Source of the DNA: an uncultured Lachnospiraceae bacterium
GTDB lineage: Bacteria > Bacillota > Clostridia > Lachnospirales > Lachnospiraceae
NCBI GenBank assembly: GCA_910578715.1
Contig: CAJTRL010000003.1
Coordinates: 73,156-137,155, forward strand
DNA length: 64,000 nt
Direction: 5' to 3'
The translations under genes and the position numbers were made by a program. The notes beneath the pieces are model-generated. The model did no database searches. It saw only the letters and a list, made by a program, of their open reading frames with translations, and was not told the origin of the DNA. Shown here piece after piece: positions 33,214-41,500 of the stretch (its first letter is position 1; each line of letters starts with the position of its first letter).

Positions 33214-34284
33214 ATGATGAAAAAAAAGATGATGTTAGTGGCAGCGGTTACGCTGCTTGCGGGACTGTTGTCCGCCTGTGGGAAAGATACCGCGTATCTT
33301 AGCGGAATCAAGGCTTCCGATTATGTTACGCTCGGTGAGTATAAGGGTATCGAAGTGATACAGCCGGAACCGGAAGTGACGGATGAATATGTGGACAGCT
33401 ATATCGAGTACCTTCGCACGCAGCGGACGGAGATGGTGGAAGTGACGGACAGAAAGACGGTACAGGAAGGCGACACGGTCAATATTGATTATGCCGGATA
33501 CCGCGACGGCGTGGCGTTTGACGGCGGTACGGCACAGGGAGCGGACCTGACGATAGGCTCGGGAAGATTTATCGAAGGTTTTGAGGAAGGGCTGATAGGC
33601 GTTAATGTCGGCGATACGGTATCGCTTAATTTGTCTTTCCCGGCCGATTATGAGCCGAATCCCGATTTGGCGGGCGTGGCCGTTGTTTTTGAAGTGACGG
33701 TCAACAGCATTTCAGTGGCGGAGACGCCGGAGCTGACGGACGAACTCGTAAAAGAATTTGGCATCGAGGAATGCAGTACGGTCGAGGAACTCCGCACCTA
33801 TGTACATGATGCGTTTTATGCGGAAGCGGTCGGTCTGTATGAAGATGCGGTGGCGAGCGATATTACCCAGGCGGTCATGGCAAACAGTATTTTCAGCGAG
33901 CCTCCGGAAAAAATGGTGGAGCGGTACAAGAATATGCTGTTAGAATCCATGACGGCACAAGCGGCGTCTTATGGCGTGAATCTGGACACTTTTATGCTGA
34001 ATTATTACGGCATGGATACGGATTCCTATATGGCTGTTTTCCAGGAAGACGCGACGACGATGGCGCAGCAGTATATTTTGTTCCAGGCGATTGCGGATGT
34101 GGAGGGCATAAGCCCGACGAAGGAAGAAGCCGCAAAGGCGATGGAAGAACAGGCAGCAGAATTTGGTTACGCATCGGTGGAGGAATTTAAAGAAGAAGTG
34201 GGAGAAGAAGTTTTCTATGAATATCTCGTATCGGAAAAGGCGATGGAGTTTTTGAAGAGCAACGCGGTGATAAAGGCGGAATAA
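33214..34284 (+). CDS. Surface lipoprotein with trigger-factor-like PPIase and chaperone domains
   Basis: A 356-residue lipoprotein: signal peptide with lipobox LLSAC near residue 18, an FKBP-type peptidyl-prolyl isomerase domain (about 80-165: GDTVNIDYAGYRDGVAFDGG, GSGRFIEGFEEGLIGVNVGDT), then the all-helical trigger-factor C-terminal chaperone arms (about 170-345). The ribosome-binding N-terminal domain of cytoplasmic trigger factor is missing and replaced by the lipoprotein signal. It probably helps fold secreted proteins outside the membrane. Starts 33214 and 33217 are equivalent. Confidence 0.87.
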   Translation: MMKKKMMLVAAVTLLAGLLSACGKDTAYLSGIKASDYVTLGEYKGIEVIQPEPEVTDEYVDSYIEYLRTQRTEMVEVTDRKTVQEGDTVNIDYAGYRDGVAFDGGTAQGADLTIGSGRFIEGFEEGLIGVNVGDTVSLNLSFPADYEPNPDLAGVAVVFEVTVNSISVAETPELTDELVKEFGIEECSTVEELRTYVHDAFYAEAVGLYEDAVASDITQAVMANSIFSEPPEKMVERYKNMLLESMTAQAASYGVNLDTFMLNYYGMDTDSYMAVFQEDATTMAQQYILFQAIADVEGISPTKEEAAKAMEEQAAEFGYASVEEFKEEVGEEVFYEYLVSEKAMEFLKSNAVIKAE

Positions 34285-34359
34285 TAGCCAAAGCACGGGC
34301 ATTCTTCCGGCAGGGTAAAGAAACGGGCATATATTTTAGGAAAGAAAGGCGGAAATAAA

Positions 34360-35751
34360 ATGGATTTGACGGACATTAAGGAGTTATATCGTAACAGAGA
34401 TGCTTATATCGATAAAGAAGTAACGGTAGGCGGATGGGTCAGGAGTATCAGGGATTCCAAAACCTTCGGTTTCATTGTTGTAAACGACGGTACTTTTTTT
34501 GAAACACTGCAGATTGTGTATGGCGACGGGCTCGATAATTTTGAGACGATTTCCAGGCTGAATGTGGGTTCCGCTATTGTGGCGCGTGGAAAGATTGTGG
34601 CGACGCCCCAGGCGAAACAGCCTTTTGAGATGCAGGCGGAGGAAATCCTTATCGAAGGCGCTTCCACAGCCGATTATCCGCTGCAGAAAAAGAGACACAG
34701 CTTCGAATATCTGCGGACGATTTCTCATTTAAGGCCCAGGACCAATACTTTCCAGGCGGTTTTTCGCGTGCGTTCCCTGATTGCCTATGCGATTCACACC
34801 TTTTTCCAGGAGAGAGGGTTCGTTTATGTGCATACGCCGATTATTACGAGCAGCGACTGTGAGGGCGCGGGTGAAATGTTCCAGGTGACGACGCTCGATA
34901 TTGAGAACCTTCCGAGACAGGAAGACGGAAGCGTGGATTACAGTCAGGACTTTTTCGGCAAAAAAACCAGCCTGACGGTGAGCGGACAGCTGAATGTGGA
35001 GACTTACGCGTTTGCATTTAAAAATGTATATACTTTCGGCCCGACATTCCGGGCGGAAAATTCCAATACTACGAGACATGCGGCGGAATTCTGGATGATT
35101 GAGCCGGAAATCGCCTTTGCGGATTTGACGGACGACATGATGCTGGCGGAGGCGATGCTCAAACATGTTATCCGCTATGTGCTGGAAAACGCGCCGGAAG
35201 AGATGAATTTCTTTAACCAGTTCGTGGACAAGGGACTGATTGAGAGATTACAGCATGTGTTAAACTCCGATTTCGGCCATGTGACATACACGGAAGCGAT
35301 AGAAATTCTGGAAAAGCACAATGATGAATTTGAATATAAAGTTTCCTGGGGATGCGATTTACAGACGGAGCATGAGCGGTATCTGACGGAAAAAGAGTTC
35401 AAAAAACCTGTTTTTGTGACGGATTATCCGAAGGAAATCAAAGCCTTTTATATGAAACTGAACGAGGACGGCAAAACCGTTGCGGCGATGGACTGCCTCG
35501 TTCCCGGCATTGGAGAGATTATCGGCGGGAGCCAGAGGGAGGACGACCTCGAAACGCTTGAGCGTAAAATGGATGAGATGGGCCTGAACAAGGAGGATTA
35601 TCAGTTCTATCTGGATTTGCGCAAATACGGCTCCGTAAGACATGCTGGATTCGGACTGGGATTCGAGCGGTGCGTGATGTATCTGACCGGAATGGGCAAC
35701 ATCAGAGACGTTGTTCCGTTCCCAAGAACGGTGAATAACTGCGAATTATAA
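34360..35751 (+). CDS. asnS: Asparaginyl-tRNA synthetase
   Basis: A 463-residue class IIb synthetase: N-terminal OB-fold anticodon domain (VTVGGWVRSIRDSKTFGFIVVNDG), motif 2 around FRAENSNTTRHAAEFWMIEPE, and motif 3 GFGLGFERCVMYLTG. The ending VVPFPRTVNNCEL is typical of AsnRS and separates it from aspartyl enzymes. The 75-base upstream gap has no T-box (no conserved GGTGGNACC element), so regulation is not of that type. Confidence 0.96.
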   Translation: MDLTDIKELYRNRDAYIDKEVTVGGWVRSIRDSKTFGFIVVNDGTFFETLQIVYGDGLDNFETISRLNVGSAIVARGKIVATPQAKQPFEMQAEEILIEGASTADYPLQKKRHSFEYLRTISHLRPRTNTFQAVFRVRSLIAYAIHTFFQERGFVYVHTPIITSSDCEGAGEMFQVTTLDIENLPRQEDGSVDYSQDFFGKKTSLTVSGQLNVETYAFAFKNVYTFGPTFRAENSNTTRHAAEFWMIEPEIAFADLTDDMMLAEAMLKHVIRYVLENAPEEMNFFNQFVDKGLIERLQHVLNSDFGHVTYTEAIEILEKHNDEFEYKVSWGCDLQTEHERYLTEKEFKKPVFVTDYPKEIKAFYMKLNEDGKTVAAMDCLVPGIGEIIGGSQREDDLETLERKMDEMGLNKEDYQFYLDLRKYGSVRHAGFGLGFERCVMYLTGMGNIRDVVPFPRTVNNCEL

Positions 35752-35770
35752 AATGCGGGAAAACTTGCTG

Positions 35771-35798
35771 GCTGAGAGAAAGGCATGGTCATTTGATG
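35771..35798 (+). promoter_or_regulatory. Translation-start cassette, copy 1
   Basis: GCTGAGAGAAAGG-CATGGTCATTTGATG. The same pattern GAGARAGGyATGGTnATTTnATG occurs at 44166-44189 (+), near 51852 (-) and near 54783 (-). The inner ATG starts a three-codon frame (M-V-I-stop) whose TGA overlaps the real start. Confidence 0.5.
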
Positions 35799-37073
35799 AC
35801 AGGCAATTATACACAGGTGAGAAAAAAGTTTATGAGATTTGCGGGCGTGGCGATGGTTCTGACGCTCATTTCGGCGGCTGTTGAGCCCGTCTATGCCACG
35901 ACCATTTCCGAACTGCAGCAGCAGGTGGAGGAAAACGAGCAGCAGCTTGGAAGCATCAATCAGCAGATATCCGATTATAAAGGAGCGCAGGCCGATATCG
36001 GAAGCGAAATCGAAGAGCTGGATGCGGAAATGGTGAGTCTTCTGACGGATATTAATCTGATAAAGGAAGCCATTCAGGAAAAAGAAGAGGAAATTGCGGT
36101 AACACAGGCGGACTATGAAACGGCCGTTGCGGTCAAGGATGAGCAGTACGAGACCATGAAAATCCGTATCAAGTTCATGTATGAACAGGGAGATATTTCC
36201 TATTTACAGCTTTTTACGGAATCCATGAATGTCGGCGATATGCTCAATAAGGCCGAGTATGTGGAAAAGGTCTATGAATATGACAGAAAACTTCTGACCG
36301 AATATCAGGAGACGGTGGAACAGGTGGCCGCCCTTCAGGATAAGCTGGAGGAGGAAAAATCCGAACTCCAGACTTCCCAGTACGAACTGGAAGACGAAGA
36401 GGCTTATCTGGAAGAAGTGCTTGCGCAGAAAAAAGAAGAGTACGAGAATTATACTGTTATGCTTGCCCAGGCCAAACAGCAGGCGGCGGCTTATACGACG
36501 AAAATCAAACAGGAGACCGCCCAAATCAAGCAGCTGGAGGAAGAAGAGCGGAAACGGAGAGAAGAAGAGGAGCGGAAGAGAAAAGAGGAAGAAGAGAGGA
36601 GAAAGGCGGAACAGGAGCAGCTTCTTGCGCAGCAGGGACAGACAGGGGAAGGACAGAGCAGTGCGGAGAGTAATTCGGAAAACGGCTCCGGTTCTTCCCA
36701 GGAGAAGCCTTCTTCCTCCTCATCAGGAAGCGCCAAAGGCCAGGAAATTGCAAATTTTGCCTGTCAGTATGTGGGATATCCTTATGTGGCGGGCGGCACC
36801 AGCCTGACGAACGGGGCGGACTGTTCCGGCTTTGTCATGTCGGTGTATAAGAATTTCGGCTATTCCCTTCCGAGAAGCTCCTATGCGCAGTCCAGCGTGG
36901 GAAAGAGCGTTTCCTATGCGGAGGCGCAGCCGGGAGACATTATTTATTATGGCGGTCATGTTGCGATTTATATCGGAAACGGCCGGATTGTACATGCCAG
37001 CACGGAGCGGACGGGCATTAAAACGGAGTCGGCGACCTACCGGAGCATTATTACCATTCGGAGAATCATATAA
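35796..37073 (+). CDS. Secreted NlpC/P60 endopeptidase with coiled coil (PcsB/CwlO type)
   Basis: A 425-residue exported wall hydrolase: signal peptide (cut after YATT near residue 35), a long coiled coil (about 36-235) ending in a run of Glu/Arg/Lys heptads, a Ser/Gly linker (about 270-310), and a C-terminal NlpC/P60 domain. The catalytic Cys is in GADCSGFVM, His in YYGGHVAIYIG, and the third residue in IVHAS. The lay-out matches division-associated hydrolases controlled by FtsEX. ATG 35796 follows the AGAAAGG cassette; a TTG one codon earlier is less likely. Confidence 0.92.
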   Translation: MTGNYTQVRKKFMRFAGVAMVLTLISAAVEPVYATTISELQQQVEENEQQLGSINQQISDYKGAQADIGSEIEELDAEMVSLLTDINLIKEAIQEKEEEIAVTQADYETAVAVKDEQYETMKIRIKFMYEQGDISYLQLFTESMNVGDMLNKAEYVEKVYEYDRKLLTEYQETVEQVAALQDKLEEEKSELQTSQYELEDEEAYLEEVLAQKKEEYENYTVMLAQAKQQAAAYTTKIKQETAQIKQLEEEERKRREEEERKRKEEEERRKAEQEQLLAQQGQTGEGQSSAESNSENGSGSSQEKPSSSSSGSAKGQEIANFACQYVGYPYVAGGTSLTNGADCSGFVMSVYKNFGYSLPRSSYAQSSVGKSVSYAEAQPGDIIYYGGHVAIYIGNGRIVHASTERTGIKTESATYRSIITIRRII

Positions 37074-37143
37074 AGGTATGCCATTATCAATCGGAGAATC
37101 ATATAAAGGTGCGCCATTGCCATTTGGAGAAAACGGTGCGCCG
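37058..37143 (+). repeat. 33-base repeats duplicating the NlpC/P60 gene end
   Basis: TCGGAGAATCATATAAAGGT occurs at 37058-37077 (containing the stop codon TAA) and again at 37091-37110; a third diverged copy follows near 37124. The 33-base period is a multiple of three. Confidence 0.7.
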
Positions 37144-37180
37144 GGGTGACGGTACGGCCGGGCGGAAGGAATAGCAGGGA

Positions 37181-38263
37181 ATGAACAAGATACTCATGGT
37201 CATCATGGCGGCAGGAGCGGCAGCGGGCGGCATTGACCGGATATTGGGAAACAGGCGGGGATATGGCGCGAAATTTGAAGAAGGATTTCAACTGCTTGGA
37301 AATACGGCACTGTCTATGGTGGGAATGATTTGTCTCGCTCCGGTGCTCGCGGATATTCTTGGAAAAATCATTATCCCTTTTTACAGATTCATCGGCGTTG
37401 ACCCAGGGATGTTCGGAAGCCTTCTGGCGATTGATATGGGAGGATATCAGCTGGCGAAAGAATTGGCCGATGATTCTCTGATTGGAAGCTATGCCGGAAT
37501 TGTGGCGGCTTCGATTTTTGGCTGTACGGTGGTTTTTACCATTCCGGTGGGGATGGGAATGATTCGGGAAGAAGACAGGGACTGTTTTGCCAGAGGAATC
37601 ATGACGGGGCTGGCCGCGATTCCGGTGGGATTCATGGCAGGAGGCCTGCTGGCCGGGATTCCGGTTCCGGTGTGCCTGTGGCAGAATCTGCCGGTATTCG
37701 TTTTTGCGTTATTGATTTTCATCGGTTTATGGAAGAAGCCGGAGCGGATGATTCGCGGATTCTGTATTCTGGCAAAGGGAATCCGCTGTGTCATTACCGT
37801 TGGCCTGGTACTGGGAGCCGTGGAATATCTGTGTGGGTTCCGGGCGCTGTCGGGTATGACGCCTGTCATGGAAGCGATGGAAATTGTTTCCGCAATCGGC
37901 ATTGTAATGCTCGGAAGCCTTCCCGTCGTGGAATTTCTCAGACGCATTCTGCAGAAACCTTTTCATAAACTTGGAAAATGTATCGGAATAAATGATGCCG
38001 GGGTGACAGGGCTGCTGGTGGGAGCAGTAAGTGCGATTCCGGCGATTTCCATGTACCGGGATATGGACGAACGGGGAAAAACGGTCAATGCTGCTTTTCT
38101 GGTAAGCGCGGCGAGTATGCTGTCCGCCCATATGGGATTTACGCTGGGGACGGAGCCGGAATTTCTGGGCGCTTTAATTGGGGCGAAGATGAGCGGCGGC
38201 GCGGCGGCGGTTCTGCTGGCGCTTGCGATGAGCGGCGGAAAGCAGAAACGGACTGAAAAGTGA
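37181..38263 (+). CDS. eutH: Ethanolamine transporter EutH, orphan
   Basis: A 360-residue inner-membrane protein with about ten hydrophobic segments. Diagnostic parts are MAAGAAAGGIDRILGNRRGYGAKFEEGF, the PVLADILGKIIIPFYRFIGVDP loop and LAIDMGGYQLA. EutH imports protonated ethanolamine. None of the eut enzymes, shell proteins or EutVW regulators is in the window. It lies between the wall hydrolase and an unusual two-component system. Confidence 0.9.
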   Translation: MNKILMVIMAAGAAAGGIDRILGNRRGYGAKFEEGFQLLGNTALSMVGMICLAPVLADILGKIIIPFYRFIGVDPGMFGSLLAIDMGGYQLAKELADDSLIGSYAGIVAASIFGCTVVFTIPVGMGMIREEDRDCFARGIMTGLAAIPVGFMAGGLLAGIPVPVCLWQNLPVFVFALLIFIGLWKKPERMIRGFCILAKGIRCVITVGLVLGAVEYLCGFRALSGMTPVMEAMEIVSAIGIVMLGSLPVVEFLRRILQKPFHKLGKCIGINDAGVTGLLVGAVSAIPAISMYRDMDERGKTVNAAFLVSAASMLSAHMGFTLGTEPEFLGALIGAKMSGGAAAVLLALAMSGGKQKRTEK

Positions 38264-38274
38264 GAAGGTAAATG

Positions 38275-38333
38275 GGGAGGTCTGAGAATACATACGGGAA
38301 GGCCTGAAAATGTAAACGGGAGGTCTGAAGATG
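38275..38333 (+). repeat. Three 22-base repeats carrying Shine-Dalgarno sequences
   Basis: GGGAGGTCTGA begins at 38275, GGGAAGGCCTGA at 38296 and GGGAGGTCTGAAGATG at 38318. The last copy is the actual start site of the next gene. The second copy carries ATG directly followed by TAA, a start-stop unit. Confidence 0.7.
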
Positions 38334-39464
38334 CGGATATCAGGTGATGACGATGCGAAGGAGCGTGCCCGTCTTTCCGGACAGGCGGAACAGGGATTTA
38401 TACTGGAAAGCCGGGAAGGCATTGCCGGCCTTTCTTTTGCAAACCTTGAATCTGTGGAAGTTATCAATAAAACGGTGATTTTTCGTCTGACGGACGGAAC
38501 GGTGTATGAGGCTGTTGCCGCGCTGGCGGATTTTGAAGAGATGCTTTTATCGAGGCCGGATTTTTTTAAGACACATCGTTCTTATATCGTGAATCTGGGC
38601 TGTGTCCGGAAAATCAGCGGCAGCTGCGTGGAAACGGAAAGCGGCTGTAAGATTCCGCTGTCGAGACAACGGCGCAGTCAGGCGCGGAACGCTTACATAC
38701 AGTTTGTGCGGCGGACGGAGGAAAGCGGAACTGCATCCGGCGGAGGAAAAACAGAATCCAGCGAAAAGCCGGAGCGCTCTGAAGGCCCGTGGAATATCCT
38801 GTTTGTGGATGATGAACCGGATGAGCGTGTTCTTTGGACGGACGTGCTGCGGCAGCATGGCTGTATGGTGCGGCAGGCGGCGGACTGTGGGGAAGTGTTC
38901 CGGCTTCTGGAGGAGGCAGTCTATGACTGTATTCTGCTGGATGTTATGATTCCCGGAGAAAATGGGTTTTCCATCTGTGAGAAGATTCGCGGCATGGTGA
39001 ATACCCCCGTTATTTTTTTGAGCAGTCTGACGGAAGCGGATAAGCAGCTGAAAGGATTTGAGGCCGGAGGTATCGATTATATTACCAAGAACACGCCGGC
39101 GGAGCTTTTCTGGGCAAAAGTGGAAACCCGTATCAGGCTGTCGGAGTCCGGGCGGACCCAGTTCTGCTATGGCGCGCTTCTCCTGGATTTGGCGGGACGC
39201 AGGGCGCTGATGGAAGAAAAGGAACTGCCGCTGACGCCGGCGGAATTTGATTTGTTGCAGCGGCTTTCGGAACAGGCGGGGCATATTTTTACGCCGGAGG
39301 AGCTTTTTGGCATAGTCTGGGGCGGTATGCCCTGGGATGGCGGCCAGCTGGTGCAGACGCATATGTCCAGGCTCCGGCGGAAGCTGGAAAAGGCGTATGA
39401 TGGACATTGTTTTATCGAAACCGTCTGGGGACAGGGCTACCGGTTTGTGCCGGAGAAGGAATGA
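38331..39464 (+). CDS. Response regulator with LytTR, receiver and winged-helix domains
   Basis: A 377-residue regulator with three domains. Residues about 22-128 are a LytTR DNA-binding domain (LESREGIAGLSFANLESVEV, FFKTHRSYIVNLGCVRKI, IPLSRQRRSQARNAYIQF). Residues about 154-270 are a receiver (acidic pocket DDE at 160-162, phospho-acceptor D204 in ILLDVMIP, FLSSL, and K253 in YITKN). Residues about 275-377 are an OmpR/PhoB winged helix (LPLTPAEFDLLQRLSE, VQTHMSRLRRKLE, WGQGYRFV). Normal LytTR regulators have receiver first and LytTR last, and OmpR types have no LytTR. The start is set by GGGAGG 8 bases upstream. The sensor kinase follows. Confidence 0.88.
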   Translation: MRISGDDDAKERARLSGQAEQGFILESREGIAGLSFANLESVEVINKTVIFRLTDGTVYEAVAALADFEEMLLSRPDFFKTHRSYIVNLGCVRKISGSCVETESGCKIPLSRQRRSQARNAYIQFVRRTEESGTASGGGKTESSEKPERSEGPWNILFVDDEPDERVLWTDVLRQHGCMVRQAADCGEVFRLLEEAVYDCILLDVMIPGENGFSICEKIRGMVNTPVIFLSSLTEADKQLKGFEAGGIDYITKNTPAELFWAKVETRIRLSESGRTQFCYGALLLDLAGRRALMEEKELPLTPAEFDLLQRLSEQAGHIFTPEELFGIVWGGMPWDGGQLVQTHMSRLRRKLEKAYDGHCFIETVWGQGYRFVPEKE

Positions 39465-39557
39465 TGTTTCAGGGAAAAACGAGGTGCCGGATAGGGAATG
39501 ATGTTTCAGGAAAAACGGTATGCCGGATAGGAAATGATATTCGGAGAAAGGACGCGC
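39449..39557 (+). repeat. Three 36-base repeats between regulator and kinase
   Basis: Units starting GCCGGA(T)A-GGAATGATGTTTCAGG lie at 39449, 39486 and 39522. The first holds the last codons and stop of the response regulator; the third runs into the kinase ribosome-binding site. Confidence 0.75.
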
Positions 39558-41486
39558 ATGGGAAAGCAAAAAGTCTGGTGGCAGTTTTTGATTGTCCTGA
39601 CCGCTCTGGCGGTCTTTTTTACTTTGCTTTTTTATGTGGATAACAAATATCAGACGCCGCCGCCTTATGGAAAATCGGGCGTTATAACGCTGTGCGGGGA
39701 AGATTTGGAGCGGAGTACGCCGGTGTATCTGATAGACGGCTGGCTGCTTACGGATGAGAGGGTAACGGACAAGCCCACTTATATCGGTGAATTTTCCAGC
39801 CTTCAGCGGGGAAATCTGTCGAATCCGCCGCATGGGAAGGCACGTTATCGGATGACTTTGCGATATGAAGGCGCGCCGCAGATTGTGTCGGTGGATTTTC
39901 AACAGCTTGCCTTTGAATATGTTCTTTTTCTGGATGAAATGCGGCTGGCAGAAGGAAAAGGAAACGGCCGGATTACCTTTTTGCTGACGGAAGGGGAGCA
40001 TGTTCTGACGGTGGAAACCTCGTCAGAAACAGGGTATTACAGCGGCATGTATTTTCCTCCCGCGCTGGGTACGGAGGAGATGCTTTCGAGACTGGCCGAT
40101 ATACGGAGCTTTTCCTATGCGCTGGCCGTTCTTGTTCCGCTGACGCTGGCGGTATTTACCTTTTTTATGTGGCGGACGGGTGGGAGTCTCATTCATTGTT
40201 TCGGGACGCTGTGCTGCTGTTATGCGCTCTATATGTTCCGGCATTTTGTGTATCTTTTTTCCATGCCCGTAGCAGAGTATTGGTTTCTGGTACAGAGTCT
40301 GGCGTTGTATTGTCTGTGTTATTGTGTGGTGCGGCTCACAGCCCTGGCTTCCGAAAACGGTGCAGGTAGAGCGTGGCGGTGGATAAAACTGATATTGCTG
40401 GTATTGCCGGTATGTATGACGGCGCTTGCGGCGGCCATTCCGGCATTGTCATGGGCGGTCTGGCTGCATGGAAAGCTGACCGACAGTTATTATGCTTTTA
40501 CGTTTGGAAGCGCGGTATTTTTTGCCGCAAGAGGTGTCGCCGCGCAAAGCCCGGAAAATCGGTATATGCTGGCGGGAAGCTCTGTGTTCGGAGCGGGAAT
40601 GATGATGAACCTGTTTTTTTCTAACCGTTTTGAGCCGATTCGTTTTTTCTGGCAGTTTGAATGGTGCGGCCTTTTGCTCGTTTTATTATTCGGCGCGATG
40701 ATGGTGACGCGAGGCTGTCGGATTCTGCGGGAAAATGATGCGCTCAACAATCATCTGGAAGAACAGGTAAGAAAGCGCACGGCGGAGGTGACGCAGCTTT
40801 TGGAGGAGCGGAAGGCATTTTTTTCCGATATGGCGCACGATTTGAAGGCACCGGTATTTGCTACCCAGTCCTTTATCGAGGCCATTCGCAGAAGCGGCGT
40901 CGGAGTGGATATGGAGTTACAGGGGTATCTTGACCAGGCGGAAGCCAGGCAGCGGGAAATGGCCCGGCGTTTACAGGGACTTTCCAGCATCAACGAACTG
41001 GACAGAATAAAGGGGGAGATGGTTCGGATATCGCTTCGGGAAACGCTTTTAGAGATTTATGCCATTCATCGGGGAGAAGCGGAGGTCCGGTCGGTACATC
41101 TTTCCGTGGAGCCGCCGGAGCCGGATGTCTTTCTGACGGCGCAGCCCGAAAAGCTGAATATTCTTTTTGAAAATCTTCTGTATAATGCGCTGAAGGCGAC
41201 GCCCGGCAATGGAAGCATAACGATATCCGCCCGGACCGAGGACGGTGAGATTCGGGTAACCGTTAAAGATACCGGATGCGGGATTCCGGCGGAGGAACTG
41301 CCATATGTCTTCCAGCGGTTTTATGTCGGCGCAGATAACCGGGAAACGGGAACCGGACTGGGGCTGTATATTGCGCAAAGCATCGTGGCCGAAATGGGCG
41401 GAACCATCAGCGTGCAGTCCACCGTGGGAAAGGGAACGGCATTTACGATGTATTTCCCGCAGAATGCCGAAGCACCCCGGCACTGA
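39558..41486 (+). CDS. 7TMR-DISM sensor histidine kinase
   Basis: A 642-residue membrane kinase: membrane helix at about 10-28, an external beta-sandwich sensor (about 30-180), seven membrane helices of the 7TMR-DISM type (about 190-385), a coiled coil, HisKA with H427 in MAHDLKAP, and the ATPase domain (NLLYNALKATPG, DTGCGIP, TGLGLYIAQSI). It probably phosphorylates the LytTR-receiver-winged-helix regulator encoded just upstream. ATG 39558 has AAAGGA upstream; ATG 39534 would add eight residues. Confidence 0.9.
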   Translation: MGKQKVWWQFLIVLTALAVFFTLLFYVDNKYQTPPPYGKSGVITLCGEDLERSTPVYLIDGWLLTDERVTDKPTYIGEFSSLQRGNLSNPPHGKARYRMTLRYEGAPQIVSVDFQQLAFEYVLFLDEMRLAEGKGNGRITFLLTEGEHVLTVETSSETGYYSGMYFPPALGTEEMLSRLADIRSFSYALAVLVPLTLAVFTFFMWRTGGSLIHCFGTLCCCYALYMFRHFVYLFSMPVAEYWFLVQSLALYCLCYCVVRLTALASENGAGRAWRWIKLILLVLPVCMTALAAAIPALSWAVWLHGKLTDSYYAFTFGSAVFFAARGVAAQSPENRYMLAGSSVFGAGMMMNLFFSNRFEPIRFFWQFEWCGLLLVLLFGAMMVTRGCRILRENDALNNHLEEQVRKRTAEVTQLLEERKAFFSDMAHDLKAPVFATQSFIEAIRRSGVGVDMELQGYLDQAEARQREMARRLQGLSSINELDRIKGEMVRISLRETLLEIYAIHRGEAEVRSVHLSVEPPEPDVFLTAQPEKLNILFENLLYNALKATPGNGSITISARTEDGEIRVTVKDTGCGIPAEELPYVFQRFYVGADNRETGTGLGLYIAQSIVAEMGGTISVQSTVGKGTAFTMYFPQNAEAPRH

Positions 41487-41500
41487 CCGTCCAATCCCCA

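Noticed and set aside
34285..34359. T-box leader before asnS
   Set aside because: The gap is only 75 bases and lacks the T-box core and a terminator pair.
36521..36620. Short repeat element in the NlpC/P60 gene
   Set aside because: The purine-rich repeats encode the Glu/Arg/Lys heptads of the coiled coil and need no other explanation.
38547..40001. 484-codon open frame on the minus strand across the regulator and kinase
   Set aside because: Antisense to two genes with complete domain motifs; composition is Arg/His/Phe-rich and no start site or domain is seen.
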